Positions 39,222-50,290 of a stretch of DNA of 64,000 nt are shown here, piece after piece. Under the pieces are notes generated by a model. The model made no database searches. It worked only from the letters and a program-made list of their open reading frames with translations, and was not told where the DNA came from. Each line of letters begins with the position of its first letter. Position 1 is the stretch's first letter. The stretch spans positions 80,501 to 144,500 of the forward strand of contig LGRX02026014.1 of NCBI GenBank assembly GCA_001247695.2, in the 5' to 3' direction. The position numbers were made by a program, and so were the translations under genes. Source of the stretch: Cymbomonas tetramitiformis. Taxonomy: Eukaryota > Chlorophyta > Pyramimonadophyceae > Pyramimonadales > Pyramimonadaceae.

Positions 39222-42038
39222 ATGATGCAGAACGCTAACACGGGGCGCTCACCTCCAACGTCGCCTACGTCTACACCCAGGCGTACGAGAGGACGACAGG
39301 CCAGTCAGCGCAGCACGAGAGGCGCTGCGGCCACTGGAGCCACTGGCAAGGGGGCGAAGGGCACCTACAAGGCGCCCTCTCCGGGTCAGCCGCCGCAGGC
39401 TGCGACAGCAGCAGATGAGCCAAGCTTCCAGATACCCAAAAAGAAGTCGACTTTGTCAGCTGCGGCCCCTGAGTTCCACAGCACGACTCCTCTGGTTCTG
39501 GCTACTGGAACAGCTTGTGTGACACCTCCCATGGAGGAGGCTGTAACGGTACCTAAGCAGCGCCCTAATCCGCCCCTGCGTCATGCAAGAGCGGCGTCAC
39601 CACGGGTGCTGACTGTTGACACCCCTGGTGCAGGGCGGAACATGAGGGCGACTCCCCAGCGGTATGTCAACCTGATGACCACCCCTTCCCCTGGCATTCT
39701 GCGACCGCATGGAAGCCGCGATATGAGCCCTCCACCTCCGCGCCAGCGAAGTCCGCCTCGGACTCGAGACCGGACCCCGCCACCGCCGCGCCGCAGGAGC
39801 CCACCGCGGACGCGCGACCTGAGTCCTCCAGCTCCGAGACAGCGAAGCCCTTTGCAATCCTACAGGACTCCACACACTTGGTCTGGAGCTACGGTGATGA
39901 CCTCCCCGCACGGCCAGCTGCCCACGCCCTTCAGCGAGAACGCGCCTCTGGGTGAGCCTGCTGGAGCAGCTTCTGCTGGACAACATCTACCTGCTGGCCT
40001 ACCATCTCGCGACCCGATAGCAGTGCGAGAAATGGCAGAAGTTAAACTTCCAACATCTGAGCAGGACATGCAGAACGAAGCGAATGAGCAGAAACAGGGA
40101 CTCCGCCAATTCCCCTCCCGCTCCGATGTGGCCAACTGGCGAACGCGCCAGCAGCAGGGTGCGACTCTCGCCTGGACTCCGCGCCCTAACCAAGGGGGTG
40201 TGGGGGCAGCGGGGAGGTCAGAGGGCATGAACCAAAGCATTGCTGGCGAACCCACTGCACACTCAATGCATCCAACTCCCTCCTCAACGAGCAACGGGGA
40301 GGTGGGGGCAGCGGGGAGGACAGGTGGCTCCGGCTTGACAGGTGGCCCACGCCACATAAGCATAGCATATTCTGGGCAGCCGCTGACCTCGCCGATTACG
40401 GATATCGCTACGGAGAATAAGGTGAAAGGTGACTCGCTGACATCGCCGCTTACGGAGAAGGTGATCGGTGACTCGCTGACCTCAACGCTTACGCAGAAGG
40501 TGACCGGTGACTCGCTGACATCACCGATTACGGATATCGCTACGGAGCATAATAAGGTGATCGGTGACGCTCTGGCAAGGTTCTCGGTGACTTTTGAGTC
40601 CGAGATGGACAGCGAGGCAACCTCACTGACTCCTTCACTGACTCAGGCGACTACGGAGGCCGCTACGGAGGCAGCTACGGATACGGATATGCTCGAGTCC
40701 CTGTTGAACCGCGAGTCCAGACCTCTGACTACCTCGCTGACCTCAACAACTACGGAGCAGCCAGTCAGTACAGTCAGTTCAGTCAGTTATGCCGACCTCG
40801 CACTCAGGCGTGCCATTGGACTCGCCGCCTACCAGCCGCCTCCTCTCCCAGTCATCGAACCCCCTTCCCAAGCAGATGTCCTCAGTCGAATCCCAGTCAG
40901 AAACTTATCTCTGAGCCAAGACTCCGTGAACCAGCTTTCTCGTCGGGAGAGACGCCATCAGCGATGGGAACAGCACCAGCAGCGCCTGGCAGAACAGCGC
41001 AGAGTACTCTTCTCTGACCCCGCCTCAGCCAGAACGCCCGCAGATGCCTCGATCCCAGCACTGAACCATCAGCATCAAACCCTAATGCAGAATCAGATGA
41101 TGTTGGAAGTATCAGAGTACATGCAGAATCTTCATCAGCAAGTGCTCCAACGCTATCCTCATCTGATTTCGGGTCCACCAGCGGTGGGCGCTCCACCTAT
41201 GACGCCATACCAGCACACCTTAGGATGGGCGAGCGGTTTACCAGGTGCACCGGCGCCAGCAGCTGGATCAGGTCCCTGGCTGGTACCCGCACCGGCTCAA
41301 CCGGTTCCAGCACCGGCTCAACCGGCGCCGGCACCATTTCATCCAGATCCACCGGCACCGGCTGATCCACCGGCTACCGGCTCATCGCCTTCTGACTCAG
41401 CCGATCCTGATCATCCGTCACCAGGAAACTCGCCCCCGCCTTCAGACAATGGTGACTCGCGACACAGGCGTCTAGATGTGCTACTCTGGACTTTAGAAGG
41501 AGCCTCCTTCTGGTTGAGAAATCACCTGTCCTCTTCTTCCTCGGTGACTTTCGGCCATGGCGCGGAGGCCCAATATTCTTACCGACTGCCAACCATGCCC
41601 GGAAGCGCCAGTCACTTCATAACCGACACAAATCGGATTTGGATGACTATGCGGCACATCGGAGTGGACATCCAAGACCTGGCGCAGCATGGGTCAGTGC
41701 ATACTCCTGTGCGCCTGACTGAGATTGAGGACAGTGACGCTTTCACTTTGGAAGTGGAGAAAACGCAAGTGGATGAAGCGCGGCGTTGCGCTGAAAGCCG
41801 TACTGGAACTCAGCAGAGACGCCTGCCATTGTACTCGTGGATGACCATCGCGGACGATGCCTTAGAGTCCGAGCTGACCGAATTTGACCCCCTTGGACTC
41901 CAAATTTGGGCAGCATTTTCAGTCTCCGAGGCGTACCTGTTTCGGGGAATAACGACGATCGCTCTTAATTGGAAGATGCGCTCTAAATTGGAAGATTTTT
42001 TGAAGGTCATTGTTTTGATGTTTTTTACATTATTTTAA
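39222..42038 (+). CDS. Pro/Ser/Thr-rich 938-residue protein, unknown
   Basis: Uninterrupted frame from ATGATG at 39222. Residues 1-60 are Ser/Arg/Pro-rich. Near 160-210 is an SR-like repeat (RQRSPPRTRDRTPPPPRRRS). Near 390-470 are Thr-rich repeats (GDSLTSPLTEKV, GDSLTSPITDIATE), and near 675-705 a PAPAQP tract. A more globular part follows (about 745-900), with WTLEGASFWLRNHL. The last 40 residues run into AT-rich DNA and look non-coding, so the original end may be lost. It could be the gag of a further retroelement or a host disordered protein. I found no LTRs around it, no knuckle and no enzyme motif. Element 2 lies 20 bp before its ATG. Confidence 0.55.
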   Translation: MMQNANTGRSPPTSPTSTPRRTRGRQASQRSTRGAAATGATGKGAKGTYKAPSPGQPPQAATAADEPSFQIPKKKSTLSAAAPEFHSTTPLVLATGTACVTPPMEEAVTVPKQRPNPPLRHARAASPRVLTVDTPGAGRNMRATPQRYVNLMTTPSPGILRPHGSRDMSPPPPRQRSPPRTRDRTPPPPRRRSPPRTRDLSPPAPRQRSPLQSYRTPHTWSGATVMTSPHGQLPTPFSENAPLGEPAGAASAGQHLPAGLPSRDPIAVREMAEVKLPTSEQDMQNEANEQKQGLRQFPSRSDVANWRTRQQQGATLAWTPRPNQGGVGAAGRSEGMNQSIAGEPTAHSMHPTPSSTSNGEVGAAGRTGGSGLTGGPRHISIAYSGQPLTSPITDIATENKVKGDSLTSPLTEKVIGDSLTSTLTQKVTGDSLTSPITDIATEHNKVIGDALARFSVTFESEMDSEATSLTPSLTQATTEAATEAATDTDMLESLLNRESRPLTTSLTSTTTEQPVSTVSSVSYADLALRRAIGLAAYQPPPLPVIEPPSQADVLSRIPVRNLSLSQDSVNQLSRRERRHQRWEQHQQRLAEQRRVLFSDPASARTPADASIPALNHQHQTLMQNQMMLEVSEYMQNLHQQVLQRYPHLISGPPAVGAPPMTPYQHTLGWASGLPGAPAPAAGSGPWLVPAPAQPVPAPAQPAPAPFHPDPPAPADPPATGSSPSDSADPDHPSPGNSPPPSDNGDSRHRRLDVLLWTLEGASFWLRNHLSSSSSVTFGHGAEAQYSYRLPTMPGSASHFITDTNRIWMTMRHIGVDIQDLAQHGSVHTPVRLTEIEDSDAFTLEVEKTQVDEARRCAESRTGTQQRRLPLYSWMTIADDALESELTEFDPLGLQIWAAFSVSEAYLFRGITTIALNWKMRSKLEDFLKVIVLMFFTLF

Positions 42039-42555
42039 ACATATCATGCCCAAAAAATAGGGTGGTTATAATTTTGGAAGTTTTTCTCATCGTATGAGGC
42101 GGGGTTTTCAGAATTCTTACGCGTGACTCTTAGGCATATTGAGGAGTGTTCCAAAAATCCACATATGGTATTAGATCGAGATTAAAGGTTATAAAATGGA
42201 AGTAAAAAGGGAAAAATATGTACCTGTTTATCGTATGTTTGATATTTTCATCGATTTCAGCACAATTTTGCCAAAACCCCCCTCAAACCCTATGCTTTAT
42301 CACACGCGTATTCACAAAGGGCGGGTAACATATGTAAAGGTTCTTGCTAATGGACCCGTCACGTGCTATGTTATAATGTAGTTTGCCATAAAACATATTT
42401 GAACAAATAAACTATCAAGCACTTGCATCTCCGTGCAGATTTCTGGAGCAAATGGCCCTCTAGCGGGGGAAACCCTAAGTGGTAACACCAATTTAGGGTG
42501 TAAGCACAACCACATGTGTACATGCATGCACATACGAACTCTTGACTGCACTTAT
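42039..42555. other. AT-rich flank between the 938-codon ORF and the transposase gene
   Basis: Nothing recognised apart from A/T runs. Terminal inverted repeats of the neighbouring transposon were looked for here and at 45720-46100 without success. Confidence 0.35.
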
Positions 42556-45500
42556 TTACTCTTCAGAGTTCTCCAGCAGTGCTTTTAAAAGCTCAGCTTT
42601 CTCCTCACAACCTGGAATTCCGCCTTGAACACCAGATTTTGCGGTCTCATCCCAGCATGTCAACACCTCGTTCACGTCAAATGTAGACTTCATGCGAAGG
42701 GTGCGGGCACCCCGTACGAAAGCTCCAGCCTCACAGAGTTGTTCTACCGTCTCGAACGTTCTCCGTGACTGTGCTGGCAACCAGAACTGCCAGGTTATCT
42801 CCTTCCGTGAGGCATGCTGCCCCACCACCTCCACGAAATGGAGTGGGAGTGACTTACCGCCGTCCGGGAGCATAACGTTGAACCAACACTTGTCGCTGGC
42901 TTCCCCGCCTGCAACGGTCACGGCATAGCTGCCCACAGTCATGTCCTCGAACCGGTAGTCGGCTGCCAAGTGTTCCTTCTGCGATGCCAAACGCATCCCA
43001 CGGTCATATAGACTCTCGTCAACACCGGAGGAGTGCTCATCGTCGCCATCATCCGTGCCCTCACTGCTGCTGGGCTGTTTCTGCTGTTTTGGCTGCTTTC
43101 CAGGCTTCTTCTTGCGCGCTGCAACCTGCCGACTCCGACTGCGAGTGGCAAGATCCATCTCCATATCAGTATCATCGCTGTCGCCTTCGGAGGCGGGTGA
43201 AGTTCTGCGCGCCCTGTTTTGCCTTTGTGCGCCTGAAAACCTCTTGCGAGCAGCAGGTGGATCTCCTCTCCGACTCCTCTTTCCATTTGCTTCACGCACA
43301 CCTGCCTCTGCACGAACTGCGGGAGCTTCTTCACCAGCTTCTTCTGCCTCTGCACGAACTGCGGGAGCTTCTTCACCAGCATCTTCTGCCTTCAAAAGCT
43401 GGATCAGGCGTTCCAACTTCTTGGTCTTGGTCGTAAGACCCCGCAGTTCAGCATTCCGCTCAGATAACACTCGGTGTAAGTGTTTATCCTCGTACCTGCG
43501 TAAGCGAACCCTAGTTTGACTTTGCTTAGACACTTGAAGGACAATAATGACAAAATAAATATAAATAAGGTATAAATGAGATCGCACTAGGCTGGTAAAC
43601 GGTCGTCTTACCTTCTGGAAATCAGCTCAGTACAATACTTGGCCTCGCGCATAAAAGCCACAACCTCGTTGATGTCAATATTTTTCAGGACTTCTTTCTC
43701 CACCACTTGTTTCTTATGCGTCACGCCGTCGAAACATACATTGAACTGCTCCGCCTTAGCATACCGCGTCTTCAAGATCCCATCGCATTTGACTGTAGAT
43801 GCGCGGGTATGCGCACGTGTCAGCAGCAGTGAAAGGTCCCACTTCGGAGGTAATCGCTCGGGATGTCGCTCTCGCACGGCCTCCACCTTCAAAGGCAAGG
43901 GGAAGGTTGCTTTCAATTCCTCGTGTCGTTGTTGGCTCACCAGATCTGGCGTTGCGGCTCGGAGTCCCAATAGACAGCTCCGCGTTGTTTGCTCCATGTC
44001 CAATACCTTGTTTCCCTTCCCCTTGCGCTTCCATTCCGGGTTGTCCATATAGCCCGGGGCGGAGTCGACGTCGGGATAACTGGTACAAATAATCAGCCCA
44101 AGGTTCGGGTCCTCGTCCACGCCACTTGGTAGCCATTCCTTGAACCTGTCACCAAACTTGTACTTCGCTCGGACGAGCTTGTCCGGAGCGACGTAAAAGC
44201 ACCAAGTATGCACCTTGCGGTCTCGTCCAGCGTGGCCACCAAACTCTTCGTTCAAGTGCGGGTCGATCCACGATTTGAAGTCCAAGTTGCAGCCGACGAC
44301 GTACGTGTGCTTGTTGATGGTTGTTATCGTCCAGGCAAAGAGAAAGGCAATCCATTGTTCCAAAGATATGAACCAATGGCCTTTTTTATCCGCGGTCTTA
44401 CCCCACAACAGCATCTTCAGCAACCCGAAAAAGCCATCGACGTCGTTGTGGGAGTGGCCTACGGGCAGACGGTGTAGGTAGATCTCTTTGTACAGCCCGT
44501 GGTGAACCAGGATGCAGAAGAAGGCGAAAACATGCCGGTTCCAGTTTTCCGACCCTCCGTCCATTTGCACGTGGCATGTTTGCCGAAAGTGCCGCTCCGT
44601 GTTCTCCACCACATACCGTAGCAGAATATTGAGCGTCGTGAGGCACATGTTCACGTCTTTGCCAGGAACCCATGGCATAAGTAAACACATGCACAACACC
44701 GTGCCGTGCATCACGACTGCTTGCAGATGAAGGTGGAAGAAACTTCCAGCTTTGTCGCTCATCGCCTTGACCTTCACGGGGAAGTGCGGACAAACGGTGT
44801 TGTTGTTTGCCGCCCCGTCGAAACAATACGAGTCACTGATGCCGAACTGGTTGGAACTATCAGCACGGGTGTTATTGTACTGAGCTCTCTCATTTCGATA
44901 ATCACTCCGGTGCGCGTCGTTAAGCGTCTTCCAGTCCTCCAGGTCCTCCAAGTCCTTTACAGCACGGCGCTGCTTCGTCAAGATTTCGCATGTCGTGCAC
45001 TTACCTGCACAATCCTTCCGCTTGCGCATGGTAATATGCTTCGCGCGGAGGTACTCGCGCAGATACTTGCGAAACTGCGTGATTTTAACCTGATAAACGC
45101 CGCGACGCATAAGCTTGTATGCGGCATAACAATCGGCTGGTCGGATCGGATTCATTTGGAGTTTGCCGTTTTGAGGTTGTGGCTCCGCCAACGGCAACAG
45201 CTCGTGAGCAGCGTACTCCAAGAAATAAGTCCAGTTCAGGTTCGTCGGGTCGTTGTACAGCGTCAAATTCCTCTTCCTTGTGCTCTCCAGCATGCCGCCC
45301 CCACACACGTGCGCGTGCCACTTGAACCATGTGCTTTCGGGAATAAAGTGCAGTCGTCGAAACGCATCCTTGCAGACTTTCTTGCCCAGGAACGTCAGCG
45401 AGTCGAACATCTCTATTTCAAGCTTCTGCGAACCGGGCTTGAACCTACGCGCACGAGTGAGCTCCGCGACGATGTTCTCCTTGAACTGGCGACCGTTTAG

Positions 45501-45716
45501 CGTAGACTTCTCACGTAAGTACGCCTGCACGGGACGATACTCGAATTGGGACAGACAGCGCCTCCCACACCTGCATTCGTTGGCGGGGTCCATCAGATCC
45601 CCGATCTTCATCTGGAATTCGGCGTTCAGTTCTGAATGCGTAATCGACTGTTCCCCGTTCCCCCCCGTTGCGGAGCGCTCGTGTAACAAAGACGACACGT
45701 CACGATCCCCGTTCAT
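42556..45716 (-). CDS. DUF7869-type transposase, two exons, with extra C-terminal domain
   Basis: Exon 1 is 45716-43612 (ATG to donor AGAAG|gtaaga, phase 2). Exon 2 is 43495-42556 (acceptor cttacgcag, phases join, TAG-type end). Together they give 1014 residues. The usual reading stops at the intron TAA, so the fusion depends on splicing. Exon 1 has an N-terminal CXCX3C (C48-C54), a CX3CX2C (C236-C243), and a core with FDGAANN (D300), QMDGGSEN (D386) and GHSHNDVDGFFGLL (421-434), matching the conserved pattern of DUF7869 proteins, thought to be RNase H-fold transposases. Acidic residues in these three motifs are candidate catalytic residues. Exon 2 gives a leucine-zipper-like helix, a 13-residue tandem repeat (EEAPAVRAE), a basic Ser/Asp linker and a globular end of about 140 residues I do not recognise. 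Confidence 0.78.
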
Positions 45717-46646
45717 GCATCGCCTGAGAGCGTGCTCATAACGATGGTGATGATCCGCGATCCGCGTTCTCGTTTCGCTTTGGATCGTAAACCGTCATCG
45801 GAAATCCCGAACGCACTGCACCGTTTCTTCGCGTTCCAGTAATCGATGACATCAGAAATGTCAATGACATCAGATGTCAGCAGAAATGTCACTGGCGCGC
45901 CATGGCGCATGGACACAGTATCGTGAGCTCTTGACTTCCCATTTAGTCTTACGTGCGTCTCCGAATTTTGAAAGCACGTGAGCCGAAAACCATACTGCAA
46001 ACTCTGATTAGATCAGCCTAGATAATTTGATTGTATTGTGTTGCTAGTATAAAATAGTTTCTGATATTTTCGCGTACCGTATATTTTCCGCAGGTGGTTG
46101 GTCATAGCGTGGTCGCCGCAAGCAAGATGCGTTTGGTGTTTACGTAACCCACACACCCACGCACTTTGTCGCTTGCCCAAAACTATGATTTACCCCATAA
46201 TTTTCGTGCGAGATTTTGAGAGTAGATCCTGCCTGCGCACCTATTTTCCTTTCGTAATTCACTTACAGTGTTCGCAGATGAAGTCCATGAGCACGTTTTC
46301 GAAAATGGTTGGAAGCAGTTGGTCACACACGGAATGAGCGGACATCATTCCCGCCAGGTGCGCTCACAACCTTTTAGTAAGATCGGAAAGCTGGATCAAC
46401 CTGCGCACCTTGAATCATAGTGATATCTTGAAGGGCAGGTGAGTTGGTATAGGGACGCGCGACATTTGATGTGGGGCTAGGAGCTCCCACGTTACGTGAT
46501 GATTAAGTGATTTTTAAGTACTTGTTTTGTGTGCGTTATCTGCCTTTAGGCTAGCTAGTTGGAAAAATGTGCTTTCAAATTGAATTCTTCGATAGAATTT
46601 TACAAGTGTGTGTGCCTGTTTGCTTGTTTTTACTGGATCGTGAAAA
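45717..46646. other. Upstream flank of the transposase gene
   Basis: Contains the small direct repeat gacatcagaaatgtcaat / gacatcagatgtcagcagaa near 45846-45890. I see no gene; frames such as 46098-46337 are short and featureless. Confidence 0.35.
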
Positions 46647-46679
46647 ACTGGGCCTTTTTAGCTTCTAAAAAGGCCCAGT
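46647..46679. other. Perfect 14-bp hairpin
   Basis: actgggccttttta, loop gcttc, taaaaaggcccagt. The two arms are perfectly complementary. It stands alone in non-coding DNA. A relic of an element end or an RNA structure are both possible. Confidence 0.8.
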
Positions 46680-47700
46680 CTAGGTTCCAAGTGTCGCAAC
46701 TCAAAATTGCATGACAACCGCCCCATGGCTCTTGGCGAGGAGGCGGGATATAAATATCCGACGCACCGATCCCAGTTACCACCCCAATTGCTTTTGGGCT
46801 CTGGTGGTGTGGAAACACTGGGAATCTAAGGTATGTCTCCATGCTTTCCGTAGCATGTCTTTTGCAGTCATTGCTACTACAGTTAGTAGCAGTGCAACTT
46901 GTAGCGCGATTTGCACTTGCATAAATTGCGAGTATCGTGATATAGGTGCTTGTAGTTTTTAAGGTCCGACGATGCGAACTTTGTTTTAGATAGACAGTTC
47001 GCTCAAATGAGGCTGGGAGTGCGTTAGCCTTCGGCACGCCCTGGGGTGAAACCCAACCCAGCCAATTTAAGGTACGCTCTTGTCCTTGTTTGAGCTTTTT
47101 ATTGCATCGCACTTGGTTTAGTCTTTCTTTTAATTAAGAGAGTCGGGTGTGTGTCGGGATAGTGACGGCAGGGAGCTTTTCACTTGTTCAACGACTCGAT
47201 GAGGGATGGCCTTGCATAGTCAACACAGGTATATGCCTCGTATACCTGATATATTACTTAAATGATATATCGTGCCAGGTAACCATTGCGATTGAACTGC
47301 TGTGCCTAGGACAGCAACATCGCTCCTTGCCTTCACTGTAGGTAGAACCTAGAGTTCCTCAGTCTAAATATGCGATTTAGTGGGGAGGACACTGTTATTG
47401 TGCAATCCTTTGTGCCTTGAACCAGCTCGCAGCTCGCGGTGGAACCATTGCGATTGAACTGCTGGGTAATAGTTAGGTAATCCTTCCCCACTTAGAGTGG
47501 TGGTTTATTTTTTATTTTCTTTATTTTCTTTTTATCAAACTGTTTTGTTTTAATGTATAGACTTATTTTAGCTATTGACTTTTAGTATTCTATAACGAAT
47601 ATCAACTGTAAGCTCGGTTTTCACATAAGCTGTTTGCATATCTTATTTGGTCGGTGCAAATCCTGCAACCCTATGAGAAATATTTTATTTAGCATAGGTA
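46680..47700. other. Intergenic DNA with a structured patch and a small duplication
   Basis: At 46994-47046 the sequence can fold into a closed three-way shape (GGCTGGG with CCCAGCC, plus arms GCGT/ACGC and GGGTgAAACCC). The phrase aaccattgcgattgaactgctg occurs twice, at 47281 and 47443. No tRNA signature and no convincing ORF. Confidence 0.45.
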
Positions 47701-47984
47701 TCAAAATATTACACCTCCTTTGTGGCGTTGCAAAAACGAACTCCCTTGGCCACACATTGGTGATTGCGCCATTGAAGGAACCATTGTGGTCACGCTTTCT
47801 ACTCTTGTAGAAGAAGGCGCCTGCACCCTTGGTCTGCGGGTTTGTTTGGAGCGCCCTTAATCCGCGAGCAACAAGGTATTGGCCTTGTTGTGATGTATGG
47901 CATCTTGGGTTTGAGTAGGTCTGACACTCTTGTGTCTGTGACCACTTGTCTCCCGTTGCGCCACAAAGAGGTGTAATATTTTGA
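47701..47984. mobile_element. MITE-like element with 30-bp terminal inverted repeats
   Basis: The left end tcaaaatattacacctc plus ctttgtggcg (47701-47731) is repeated in reverse at 47955-47984 (cgccacaaag, aggtgtaatattttga), with one base missing in one copy. The 220-bp interior has no coding capacity. No clear target duplication. Confidence 0.8.
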
Positions 47985-48299
47985 TGCAAAAATAATTTTC
48001 CACATATGTGCTCCCGTGTTTTAGATCTTTTAGGATATGTGTGATTACTATAAAAGTATGGTATGGTACTGCGCACTTTCTGGTCTTACATAAGATCAAG
48101 ATAAGCATGTTATTTTTCACTATGTTCTTTGAGGTTTTGGAACCAAGCCATTCTCACACAGCATGGGGTGTTGGGTATGGTAAGGCAGAAACTTCAAAGG
48201 AGCGGGACTGTGAAGAACGAACGTGCATTAAGGTAATTGTATTCGCTCTCATAACCTCACAACCCACACTCCGGACCACTCACTAAAAATTCATTACTC

Positions 48300-48945
48300 A
48301 CTCTATTACGCATTCACTCAACTCAACTCAGCTCACCTTATCTTAGCTCAGCACTTAGCGCCAAACTCAACGCCAAAGTTGAGCTTAGCTTTTGAGCTCA
48401 TATCAGCTAAGCGTGTCAGTTTCGCTCACGTCAGCGTGTCAGCTAAGCTCAACTCAACTCAACTCAACTCAACTCACCTCAACTCTATGAGTGAAAACAA
48501 CTCAGCTCAGCTTATCTTAGCTCAGCACTTAGCGCCAAACTCAACGCCTGAGTTGAGCTTAGCTTTTGAGCTCATATCAGCTAAGCGTGTCAGTTTCGCT
48601 CACGTCAGCGTGTCAGCTAAGCTCAACTCAGCTCAACTCAACTCAACTCACCTCAACTCTATGAGTGAAAACAACTCAGCTCAGCTTATCTTAGCTCAGC
48701 ACTTAGCGCCAAACTCAACGCCTGAGTTGAGCTTAGCTTTTGAGCTCATATCAGCTAAGCGTGTCAGTTTCGCTCACGTCAGCGTGTCAGCTAAGCTCAA
48801 CTCAGCTCAACTCAACTCAACTCAACTCACCTCAACTCTATGAGTGAAAACAACTCAGCTCAGCTTATCTTAGCTCAGCACTTAGCGCCAAACTCAACGC
48901 CTGAGTTGAGCTTAGCTTTTGAGCTTAGCTTAGCTTAGCTTTTGA
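48300..48945. repeat. AGCT-rich satellite, about 176-bp units, 3.5 copies
   Basis: The phrase gcgccaaactcaacgcc is at 48358, 48532, 48706 and 48885 (steps 174, 174, 179). Units carry internal caactcaactcaactca runs and many agct sites. The open frame through them is a repeat artefact. Related ctcagctcaact-type DNA continues thinly to 49350. Confidence 0.95.
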
Positions 48946-50116
48946 AAAAAAAACACACATATCCTATCACAGGCATAACAGTGGTATAGAGATACACATA
49001 TATCCTACCACAGGCATAGCACACGCACAGAGAGGTACACGCGTATCCTAGCATAGGAATAACACGACAGGCACACACATATACACACATATTCCAGTCT
49101 ATGTTGTATTATCCCGTACCTGTAACTGTGTGTCAGCTCAACTCGGTTTGTCAGCTCCGCTTAGTTTAGCTTGTTAGCTTATATCAGCTCAGCGTGTCAG
49201 CTTTGCTCCTGTCCGCGTGTCAACTAAGCTCAACTTAGCTCAACTTAGCTCAACTTAGCTCAACTCGACTAAGCTCTGCTCAACTCGACTCAGCTTTGCC
49301 CAACTTTGCTGTTTGCTTTGCTTTGCTTCTCAGTTGAGCTCAGCATGTCAGCTTATGTGTGTTGAGCTTTACCACGATTCGTTCCTCGGGATGGCCACTC
49401 AAAACATGGACGTGCGCTACTCGGAGACCAACAAGCAAGCATCACCTTCCCAAAAAGAAAAAAATGCGGATAATAAGACAAAAAAAATCAGCACGAGCAA
49501 TAGAAGAAAAGGGAAAGAAAACTCTAGAAGCCAGATGGCCAGTGGCCCAAGCTTGAAAGACTAGGCCGTCGAGTATGAAATAAATGAGAACTCATGCACG
49601 AAGTCACAAGCTGTGGTAAGTACTTATTTACCCTTTGTTGTTTTTTGCGCATAAGTTCTTTTCAACTGCTACTCACTGTGGCACTATCGCATGTGCAGAC
49701 AGAGGTGCCAAACACCTTCAGCAAGGAGTATTCAAGAATGTTTACCCAAGTTAAAAGATGGAATACGACACAATCGCGTGTGAAGCTTGCGCAACCAACC
49801 AAGTGGCTTGCAACTTAGACAAAAATACCCCAACACCAAAACGCTATAGGAGTGGGAAGTATAGATGAGAAAGAAGAAGAGTATAATAGCCAGTGATACC
49901 ATCTTAGTGGAGACCGTATGAACATATGCAAATGAAGTAGCTTGTGTACTCAAAGGTGTATCTATTTATGTGGATTTGTTGATTTTTTTCTTTTTGAATT
50001 TGCCTCCTGCTTTCTAGCCTTGTGAAAGTCTACCTTTTTTTTAATGTGCGGTTCATGGTACTTGCCTTGAATGCTTGAATCGACCCTTGGACTTATCATG
50101 AGTGTCCCCCCATCGA
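48946..50116. other. Spacer with degenerate satellite and one weak ORF
   Basis: 48960-49110 holds loose copies of cacatatcctaycacaggcat. 49140-49350 holds eroded agct satellite. A 58-codon frame, ATG 49391 to 49564, is Lys/Ser/Asn-rich without a domain. A good donor (ggtaagtact) at 49616 hints at an exon nearby, but I could not build a gene. Confidence 0.35.
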
Positions 50117-50290
50117 TTCAGGATCGTTCCAGTACTTGGAGCGTTCGAGGATCGTTCCCGTACCTGGAGCGTTCCAGGATCGTTCCCGTACCTGGAGCGT
50201 TCCAGGATCGTTCCCGTACCCGGGGCGTTCCAGGATCGATCCCGTAAGAAACTTCCCTCCCGGGATCGATCCCGTTCCGGATCACGAAAA
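50117..50290. repeat. 28-bp tandem repeat at the 3' end of the gag-protease ORF
   Basis: ggatcgttcccgtacctgga followed by gcgttcca repeats at 28-bp steps (50121, 50149, 50177, 50205, 50233), then decays into gggatcgatcccg palindromes. The ORF on the minus strand reads through it as repeats of RSxNAPGTG and similar. Confidence 0.93.

Noticed and set aside
46630..47112. 160-codon minus-strand frame
   Set aside because: Crosses the perfect hairpin and the structured patch; composition is not protein-like.
48379..48843. 154-codon repeat protein
   Set aside because: Translation of the agct satellite; no start context, no domain, and the same DNA continues degenerate and non-coding.
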